From Thozetella sp. PMI_491 (lineage: Eukaryota; Ascomycota; Sordariomycetes; Chaetosphaeriales; Chaetosphaeriaceae): a DNA stretch of 64,000 nt. Positions 55,458-64,000 of the stretch are shown here, one piece after another. A program made the translations under genes and the position numbers. The stretch is taken from contig MU270035.1 in NCBI GenBank assembly GCA_021432635.1, positions 558,001-622,000 of the forward strand, given 5' to 3'. Numbering within the stretch: the stretch's first letter is position 1; the number at the start of each line of letters is the position of its first letter. A model generated the notes under the pieces. The model ran no database searches. It had not been told where the DNA came from and saw nothing but the letters and a program-made list of their open reading frames with translations.

Positions 55458-58400
55458 GGTGTCGGCGTAACGAGTGACCGGAACCTGTTAGAGGAGACTT
55501 TCCGTACGAAGGAAAGTGGGAACGAGGGGCAAGAGAATGTGGTGCTCAACAAGAGATCAAGAAACTATCCTCCCAGGCGAGGCTCAACTCACCCTTATGT
55601 ACCTCCTGCTCGGGTGCATCAACCGGACGCCACGCCCTCTACCGGCTTTGCATCGCCACTAGCCAATTTTACTCTGCTCGATTCCCTTCTTTAAAAAAAG
55701 AAACTCGCACCAGATCCCACCGCATAAGCCAAGGGCTAGGTGAGTTGGCCATCCCATACCCGGTCACGGCCGAGCACCACGGCACCGACTAACGCCAAAT
55801 GCGCGCTCCAGGGGCGCCAAGGATAGAGGCTACCCATCTTACTGGTACTTCCCCTGAGTCTGTCAACAAATGCGGGGGAAGGGGGCCCTTGCGGGAGCCA
55901 ATCATTGGCACCGGCCGCGATCCCCGGACGCCCAGATCGGGTCCCCGTTCGACGAGCTGGGCTAGCAGGGCTGATTCCAGCTCCGTGGACCTGCAATAAT
56001 CTATCCGAGCTTATGCTTGAGGCTCACCCAACCTGCATGTATTAATTTTCCTTTGGGCTCTATGGGCGTCATCACGGCTCTGGCACGCAAAACTCTGCAG
56101 CGGCTCCGCGCCGTTCCATTGGCTTGGCGGGCCAGGCTGCATCCGATGAAGGGAAATTACGCCGTGGTGCAGTAGAGCGCTTATGAGCTATGAGCAGCTC
56201 GATCGCCTCCCCGTGGGCTTCGTGTTTGCATTTCGTCGCCATTTCACGGAGCCGCCTAGCCACCACCACCACCACTACCTTGGGCGCTAGGCTATCCAGG
56301 CCTGTTCAGCCGCAGGACGTGACGATCTCTCTCTCTTGTCACCAGAGCTGGAGTGCCCCACCAAAGACTGCATTCCGCCCCGACGTTATTTCACTCGGAG
56401 CCTTTCGTTCTTGAGGCTAGGTTTATTGGGTTAGAGGTTCTCCATAGGAAATTCGCCGCCTTGCCAATGGCTAGTTTCGCCATCATCCGGCCACCCTCCT
56501 TCGCCAAGACTCGCACAGTTCAACCTCGGAGACAGTTTTCAATTCTCCTTCTACCTAGACTCGGAAGCTGAGTCGAGGCCTAGTCGACCTAGATGGAGCG
56601 ATGGCCTTATTTCGATAACTGGTGAGATGCAGTATGAGCATCCCGCAAGCACCAAATGCATTGTGGAGTGGCTTCTAGCCTATTTGGTCGCTGGTAAGCA
56701 TGGAGTTATGTAATTATTATTGGTTTGTCTGCAATGCAACCGAGGAATACTCCGTTGCACGTTTCCGAAAGGCTGAGAAGCCGGTTGCGTGTGTTCAGCA
56801 CATGTGGCACAGAATCATCAAGTACCAAAAGTTCACCGCTATATAATACCTAGTTGAATCTAACATATTTCACACAATGCCACACACCACGTAGCTTGTC
56901 TACACACATTATAATCATGCGTACAAGCTGACCTTTTACAGCCGCAATGGCACGTCCACACTCCGGGAAAGAGAATGGATAGTGGCCGTCCGTGCATGCG
57001 AATCACGGGCTGGGTGACAATGATCACCTATGTATCCTGTACCTCGAGTGGATCAAGTTTGCATATTTCTGTCTAGTCCGTGAGACCTTGTAACTAGGTC
57101 TACTAACCACCTTACCTTAAGCTAGTTAGCTAACGTGCAGACCTTTCCTACATAAGTTAGGTTAAGAATGCTCCCGGGAATCCGATCGCCCCTTATACTG
57201 TCGCCCCGCAAACTATGGCCCTCCCTGACTTTCTAAGATAACGTAGGTAAGGGGTCTATCTAACAGGGCAAACTAATCTTGAATAAATTATGTGCAGCTA
57301 CATTTGGGTTCTAGAAGTTAACGGCATTATTTCTTGCCACTGCAAGACCTAGTCTTGCGGAATTCGTATCGCATTAGTCCCAGTACTTTTGGGTTTGGGC
57401 CAAGCCACCTATACCAAATTTGTTTCATCTGCATACCATTTCCCTTCGTTGTCTGAATATAAAATTTACAATGAACTACCTAGAGGGTATTTCTAGGTAA
57501 CCAAGTAGGCGGTTGTGCTTTTTTGAGACCTTCCCCTTGGTACTAGTACGAATCGACCTAACCTACCTTTGCTTTACCTTACTGTATCAATAATATCTAT
57601 AGCTTCCACTCAATATTTCAAATTGCAGACCAACTCAGCGGCTGTCAACCAAATGGATTGTTTAGGCCAACGAAGACTCCGTCTGGCGAAACAAGGTATA
57701 AAGGGGCGTTTCAACGATTTCAAGCGATAGTGACTGTCACTGAAATAATAGCGGCGTAGTGACTTCCATGCAGCTAGATAAAGTATGGATGAGCTAGAGT
57801 TTAGACTTTTGCTGCTCGGCCTCTAGCTTGCTAAAGGGTGTGGTCGTACAGTACTTTTGCAAGGCTCGTGTAGCACAAGGTATCGAAACCTAAGGACCAA
57901 ATTAAAGTTCACTGAAGATTGCTAGATGCTAGTGTGGGTGGTTTCACCTACTTTCCCCGACGAGGCAGTGCTGGCAACGGCTCGTCATTGCGTACAGCTT
58001 CTTCTAGGTTTACTAAATGGCTAGTCGGCGGAGATTTTGTAAATAGTCACATTTGGGATATAATGTTATACGAAGGATTTCCTAAACGTGACGGCGATCT
58101 AGCTACTAACTAAATAGGTATGGCTATTTACTCTTTGTTTGAAGCCCTACAGTTCCCGTATCTCGTATCATATCATGGTTTAGCCGTGTGGGGATGGTGC
58201 GCTGACCACTGCGACTTTGCGACGGCGCAATGGGACAAGCAACATCTCACACAGAGTGGTACACTGGATACGGGGCCAACCTGTTGTTGAGTTGTTGATA
58301 TGTGGGCATTTGCTGATCGGCTGACGTACTGGCGACTTGCCTGCCGGCGTGTGCAATGGTCCGGGCACCCATGCCTGCCGCGATACGTGCCTGAATCTTG

Positions 58401-59127
58401 CATATCTTGATCTACTATTCGCCTTTGCTGTCCTTTAGAGCTAGCCGGATGCTCGCCGGCCATCGGGCTGTTCATATGCCTCGCGCTCAAGGCCCCTCGA
58501 CAGATCCGACATGTTGAAGCGCTAGGCTCTCCGCGGGTCGGGATGCGGCGTATTCGTAAGTTGTATCTGGATTCAACCCTCTTCGATGCTAAAGGGGGCC
58601 GTCTTTAGTGCTTATGCTTCATTGTGGCCCTATAGTGGCTAGCAGTTGTGGATCTGCTGGGGCCGGCATACGGCTCTCCGGATTGGCTATCATATCGAGT
58701 ATTTGTCTGTTGCTGGCTAGCTGGGGCTCCAAAGGCACAAACCACATGCGCGATATGGATAACGAACCGAAAACACCGGCAAAATGGCCCCGTCGGTATG
58801 TACTTTTTAGCTGCTTAGTCGGACATCCCCCCTGACCCCCCGTCCAAGGCAAGGCGGGCTAGAATCTGAGTGGCTACTGTCCCCCCACTCCCTCCCGGCC
58901 TCCAGAGATTCCTCAGGTAGCGAGCTTGACGGCTCGCACTTTTTTTTCCCCCAGGATTCTCTTGGCTAGATTATGCGGTGAGTGGGGCGGAGGCTGACAA
59001 GTTCCGTCCCCGCCTGCCCAGAGGTGAAGGCCGCGGAGAATTATATAGAATGCTAGCTGGCACATACCTCTCGGATTTAGACCGAGCCCACCGAATCTCT
59101 CCCACTCCACCAGAGCCGAACAACCTA
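55458..59127. other. Long intergenic region (3.7 kb)
   Basis: No gene is supportable. The left part is the promoter of the protease gene. From about 56600 to 58100 it is AT-rich with many TACCT/AGGTA words (57110-57160, 57485-57515). Short frames such as 57919-58113 have no recognisable relatives. Confidence 0.4.
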
Positions 59128-61727
59128 ATGGCAGCGTACAAACCCAAAATTGTCATTGTCGGTGGCAGCGTCACCGGATTGACGCTCGCCAACATTCTCG
59201 AGCGCCTCGGCATCGACTACATTCTCCTCGAGGGGCATGAGCAAGTGGCGCCCCAACTAGGTGCTAGCATTGCTTTCTGGTCAAATGGATTCCGCATCCT
59301 AGACCAGCTTGGCTGCTTCGAGGATTTTGTCAAGGATTGCACGCTTCCTGAAATCGGGAACCTGATGGTCAAGGGGAAGTTACTCACCTCTCTCCCAGGC
59401 TTTGCGTCGCAGCACATAAGACGGTAGGCGAAGGAGCGGAAGGAGCGGGATTAGTCCAGTACTGCGGAAGATGCTAACGCTGCCGTCTCAGACACGGCTA
59501 TGGCATGTTCTTCAATGACAGGAAGGCCATATTGGAAACCCTGTATACCAAGCTCCAAGACAAAAGCAAGGTGCTGGCCAACAAGCGAGTCGTGAGACTC
59601 GAGACCACCAAATCAGGGGTCCGAGCCCATACACAGGATGGAGAGGCCTTTGAGGGGGACATGCTGATCGGTGGCGACGGCGTGTACTCCACCGTCCGCA
59701 AGGAGATGTGGCGCATCGCAGAAGAGACCAAACCGGGATATTTCGACAAGACAGAGCCCGGCCGCGTTCCCATCCGCTACAAGTGCATGTTTGGCATCTC
59801 CAAGCCGAACTCGAGGGTCCCCTCGGGACATGGCCACGCTAGCTGGCACAAGGGCCATTCCTACCTGGTTTCGAACGGCCCGGGCGGACGTATCTACTGG
59901 TTCCTCTTCGCGAAGCTCGATGAGATTCTCTTCTACGATAACACACCCCGGTACACCGAGTCTGACAAACAGGAAATGTATCGTAAACACCGAGACGACA
60001 TAATTATCAAAGGCGATGTGACCTTCGGAGACCTAGTCGACACTGTCATGTTTTCCACCCTCACTCCCCTCCACGAATGGATTTGGGAGAAGTGGCATTT
60101 TGGAAGGATCATGACGCTAGGAGACGCCGCCCACAAGGTCAATCCCCTCCCCGGCCAAGGCGGCAATGGCTGCATCGAAGACGCTGCCGAGCTTGTCAAC
60201 CAGCTGACGGCCAAGCTGGACTCGAATCGCGGCCCACTCACGGCCGAAGACATCACAGACATTTTTGCCCAGACACAGGCCGTGCGAGCACCGAGGATGA
60301 AACTTGCCATGGACCTCGCGATCAAGGCGTTGCACTTCGAGTCCCTCCAGCCCCGAGGCGTAGAACTCCTGGTGAAGACCATGTTGCCGATCCTCGGGCG
60401 CGACGTTCGTATGGAACGGCAGTCCTCAGTCATTCTCGGCGCAGTCAACATTGACAAGCTACCCCTGCCGAAGCGACCGCACTTCGTTCCTTATATCCAC
60501 GAGCTGCCTGCAAAGCCCCTCCAGGATGCATCGCTCCCCAGGTGGATAACGGGTCTGACCATGGTGGTGCTTTCCAACGTTGCTTCGCACGCCCTACGCC
60601 TCCCGGAGTATCCTCCTAACCTATTATTCCGTGGGGTGCCGTTCAAGACCAAATACACTGGGTTTGCTGGACTCGACGGCTTGTTCACTCTACTTGTCAA
60701 ATTCTTCGGTCCCCTGGTTGCAGGCGATGACCCTGCGAAGCTCATCCAGGCTGCGTATCTTATCGCCTCCCTGATGCCCATGCTAGTGATCTTGACAGTC
60801 GAGAGCCGTCGCCGGGGGAACGCGCAGGGTCTGAACACTCGCCTAGTAACCTGGTGAGACGCACCGCGTTCGCTACTGTATCGGTCTCCGAGCGAAGCTA
60901 ACTTGAATCGCAGGCCATCAGTATGGGCTACGCTATATCAGCTCTTGGGCATCGCCAGGATCGGACCGATCTACTATCTCGTTTCTCTCTGGACAACTAA
61001 CCATCCGATATATCAGCGCACGTCTGGTAGGCCTGTCGAGGTAGCCACCGCCAGAGCGATATTACCAGGTGCGATATTTGCCTGCGTCATCCCCTCTGTC
61101 ATTATGTTCTTGCCCTTTGAGAACTTGGAGGTATGGCAGAACAGTATCGCCTTTTGGCAAGTATCTCCTTTGCTTGTGAGCCCGCTTGTGTCATTGCTTG
61201 CGGCCCTCAATCGGTTCCTCAGCCGGAAGCTAAGAGACCCAGCCTCATTGTATGAGCTGACAAACGAAGATGTGCCGCATCTTCTCTCGGCATACTCCAC
61301 CGCTTTCTGTGTCGCCGCAATCGCTCACGTATCGTTACTCTTCTTCATTGCCAGCTCACCCACGCTGTCTTTGGCCCGCACTTTCTGGGACGTGCCTAAC
61401 CCCTTCGCGGCTTGGAATCTCGAAGCAGTTGAGGTCGCCTTCACCTTTTTGAAGTACGACTTGATGATCTTCTCCAGCGCTTCGATGGTGTGGTGTTTAT
61501 ACAGCGTCTTCGAGGTACGGAGGCAGGGCTATATCACCACGCCGCAAGCCTGGAGAGCAGCTCTAGGAGTATTGGCGTCGGCTGTCCTGCTTGGACCCGG
61601 TGCTGCGTATGCTGGCACTTGGTATTGGAGGGAAAGCGTGATCGCGACGTTGAGCCAACGCAGTATGGGGGACCATTACAACTTCGCGACAGAATCCTAC
61701 CTCTACCTCAAAAATACTCCCCAGTAA
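59128..61727 (+). CDS. FAD-dependent monooxygenase fused to a polytopic membrane domain
   Basis: An 823-aa protein in three exons (introns 59424-59491 and 60854-60913; 824 codons). Residues 1-430 form a paxM-like class A flavin monooxygenase: [20 protein letters not shown] (dinucleotide site), [12 protein letters not shown] (DG motif) and [20 protein letters not shown] (GD motif). Residues 450-820 hold about eight membrane helices, for example [56 protein letters not shown] and [19 protein letters not shown]. PaxM-type enzymes epoxidise prenyl chains in meroterpenoid and indole-diterpene pathways, normally as about 480-aa proteins, with the cyclase as a separate membrane protein. The fused half could be a cyclase or an anchor; this is inference. 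An MFS gene follows convergently. Confidence 0.88.
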
Positions 61728-61961
61728 CAAACACACAGCACTGGGATACATTGCATCGCGATAGAAGGAGGGCCGTCCTGATATACAAGATAAGGTTAAT
61801 ACAACGTGGTTCAAGCTTACATGCGGACGACATAATGGACACTTTCACACGGCGCACCAACTGATCTGCACTGCGGTATGAGACCGTAGTATGGCACCAT
61901 AAATAAAATGGATCCTATGATTGATGCCTATTATTTGGATCCACGGGTGGGATAGAGCGGG

Positions 61962-64000
61962 CTAAGGCATAGCTCCCTTTCTGTACCTCCTCTTTGTGAC
62001 TGTGCTAGATGTCTTCGCGCGAAGCGGTTTCCCAAAGAAGAACAGAAGTGGAATGCCGACTGACACGCTAAGTAGGACAGCAGACAAGTAGCTCATGAAC
62101 TTGAATGGACCTATGCAAGTGAATCAGTCGAAGATATTCGGTGAGGTTTCTGTTTTGAGGTACGCACCTAGTTCGGAGAGCCAAGTAGTGACTTGGGTCG
62201 TAAAAAAGAAGGACGTAAACACTCGCAATGTCGAGACATTGACAAGAACGGGTCTGGAGTTGAAAATCAGTCACGGCAGCTGAGTCTCTTGGGATTAGGA
62301 GAAATTGTACATACCCAGCCCACTGGGGGTAGCTCTCCATGACGTACGTGTTGATGATAGGAGCCGCAGTTAGGGTCCCTGTCATCAAGAAGAAGGTACC
62401 CAGAAGAAGGAAAGCGTAGTGCAGGCCAAACTGGTTGGCATACCCAAAGATAAGCATTCCTACTGCGGTGATGACAATAGGCATTACTAGGTTCAGCAGC
62501 TGGTACTCGGGCTCGCGACCGCCACGGCGCTTGGATATCCATAGCGTCACTTTATCTGCCAGGGGCCCGCCACAGAAGAATATGACCACGGTCGATATGA
62601 CCTGTGAGATATTGCTAAGCCCCGTGAGTTCGAAAGGGACACTGCGTATTCAAGGATCATTAATACCGCGTATAAATAGGCGAGAAGCGATGGCAGTAAC
62701 TTACCCAGCGGCGAGAAGGGCGAAAGAAACTGCCTGACCTGAGGCCCCCATTGCAATACCAAAAGCAGTCTGCAGGAGCACGCACCAGGCCACGGCAGGG
62801 AAGAACGCAGTCTTGAGTGTTTCAAGGATCTCTGTCCCGGCTTTCTTCCATCTCATCTCGGTAGTGAAGAAGCCCAGGTCGTCCCATCTTGTACGCGCGC
62901 CATAGGTAGCGTAGTCGAGCCTGGTACGGTTCTCGCCCGGCTCAAGAGGCCAGAGTTGCTGCCCGGCTAACTCCTCTTTGGACCTGGCCTTACCAGTCTC
63001 GGGCACGAACAAGATCAACATAATCCAAGTGAAAACTCCAATAATCGAAGTAACCCAGTATATCCAACGCCAGTCTGCATTGACGGCGACGTAAGGACCG
63101 AGTATTCCGAACAAAACGATCATAGGGCCCTGGTCTCTTAGCAGGGGTAGGAACTAAGGATGGAACCTGTCCTACCTGGCTTGAGATAATGGCCGCAATA
63201 GCCTTGTTCCGCTGATGAATGAACACCATATCCTGGACGATTAACGGAAGCAGAGCCTCGACAGCGCCAGATCCAAGACCGTGGAAGACCCTGGCTGCTA
63301 TGTGACTGTTGAGAGAGGTGCTGTAGCCGGCCCAGAAACCTCCTGCCCATGAAAAGGTCGACGTAAGGATGAGGACGGGTCGTCGGCCGATTGCGGTCGA
63401 CAACGGTACGAGGATATATGTGGCAAACCCATTGCTAAGCATGGGGATGGTGGCGAGTAGAGACACCTGGGCCAGTGAAATGGGGGTAACGCCAGCAGGA
63501 ACGATCGCCAGCGGGTCGGGGTTGTGAGAAAGGTCGGCAGTCTTGAGGACCGATTTCGGGTCGACGCCGGAGTACTCGAGGAGGAACACTGGGAGTAAAC
63601 CGGCGATTGCGATCTCAGCTGCAAGTGAGATTGAACCAACTGGGGAGTTGTCTCGTGTTAGAGCCCAGAGAGATGTTCTCCCACTAGCCACTGGGTTGAA
63701 GACTTACAAAAACATAGGGAAGCAATTGCCAGCCACCTCCGCCAGTCTGGGAGATTCAACGGGTCTAGCGCGTAGAAGGCCGTTAGCAGAGAAGTCAACA
63801 GATTGGATGAGGATGTCAATAGAACTGAACTGAACCTTTGGGGTCGGGAGTTGGGGTCTAAAACAGAATCAGAGATGTTGCCATCGATGCGACGTAAACT
63901 AACGGAACTCACTGGAATGAACCTAATGTTGCCATCCTTGTCGTATATCTCTGTGCTTCCTAGGACCTGCGCTTCTTTTTCGATTTCCACTTCGTCTTTG
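61962..64000 (-). CDS. MFS transporter, N-terminus beyond the right edge
   Basis: A proton-driven carrier, incomplete at its 5' end. The visible part starts within KDEVEIEKEAQVLGSTEIYD, followed by RFIPTPTPDPKDPLNLPDWR, a loop typical of fungal DHA1-like carriers. Seven introns can be placed: 63858-63912, 63765-63835, 63640-63707, 63130-63175, 62642-62704, 62254-62314 and 62111-62167. The frame holds throughout, ending TAG at 61962-61964. Membrane segments include LVPLSTAIGRRPVLILTSTF, ARVFHGLGSGAVEALLPLIV and FGYANQFGLHYAFLLLGTFF. Dense introns and position beside the monooxygenase fusion suggest an exporter of a secondary metabolite; the substrate is unknown. Confidence 0.87.

Noticed and set aside
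58978-59127. Upstream in-frame Met of the FAD monooxygenase
   Set aside because: The preceding residues are polar and unlike the family, while the Met at 59128 directly precedes the FAD-binding strand.

Overview
The window is nuclear DNA of a filamentous ascomycete (Pezizomycotina, probably a Sordariomycete). The evidence is the many spliced genes with 46-75 nt introns (GT donor, CTAAC-like branch site, YAG acceptor), fungal-only families (Zn2Cys6 and C2H2 regulators, monocarboxylate-type and drug-type MFS carriers, a GPI-anchored aspartic protease) and signs of repeat-induced mutation. I found no rRNA, tRNA or CRISPR. Wherever exons were joined, the total coding length was checked to be a multiple of three.

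Layout. 0-4.1 kb: a GH35 beta-galactosidase leaving the left edge and, divergently, a GH20 hexosaminidase-like enzyme with one problematic intron. 5.5-10 kb: an MDR oxidoreductase, a macrodomain-sirtuin (SirTM) fusion and a MYND-finger protein. 10.5-15 kb: a hot-dog thioesterase, a secreted BBE-type flavin oxidase and a monocarboxylate-type MFS carrier. 15-18.9 kb is gene-poor and holds one small secreted cysteine-rich protein (17858-18231), an effector candidate. 18.9-30.7 kb: a secreted ADGF-type adenosine deaminase, a C2H2 regulator, a 2-oxoglutarate dioxygenase divergent from an NCS1 nucleobase permease, and a Zn2Cys6 regulator; together these could serve nucleoside/nucleobase uptake and oxidation.

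30.8-43.2 kb is less stable: an intronless secreted phospholipase-D-like protein, an L-amino-acid-oxidase-like gene with one internal stop and a 67-nt perfect inverted copy of its own coding sequence upstream, a drug-type MFS carrier, an AT-rich tract, a solo-LTR-like element, and a decayed NOD-like receptor (hydrolase-NACHT-ankyrin) whose near-identical ankyrin array contains the assembly gap at 39074-39328. 45.4-48.2 kb: a sugar transporter and a cycloeucalenol-cycloisomerase-like membrane protein. 51-55.5 kb: two convergent GPI-anchored proteins, one a yapsin-like aspartic protease. 59-64 kb: a FAD monooxygenase fused to a multi-span membrane domain beside an MFS carrier that runs off the right edge, which looks like the edge of a biosynthetic cluster.

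The most notable items are the macro-SirTM fusion, the cycloeucalenol-cycloisomerase-like gene, the FAD monooxygenase-membrane fusion, the small secreted protein, the 67-nt inverted duplication and the decayed NLR.
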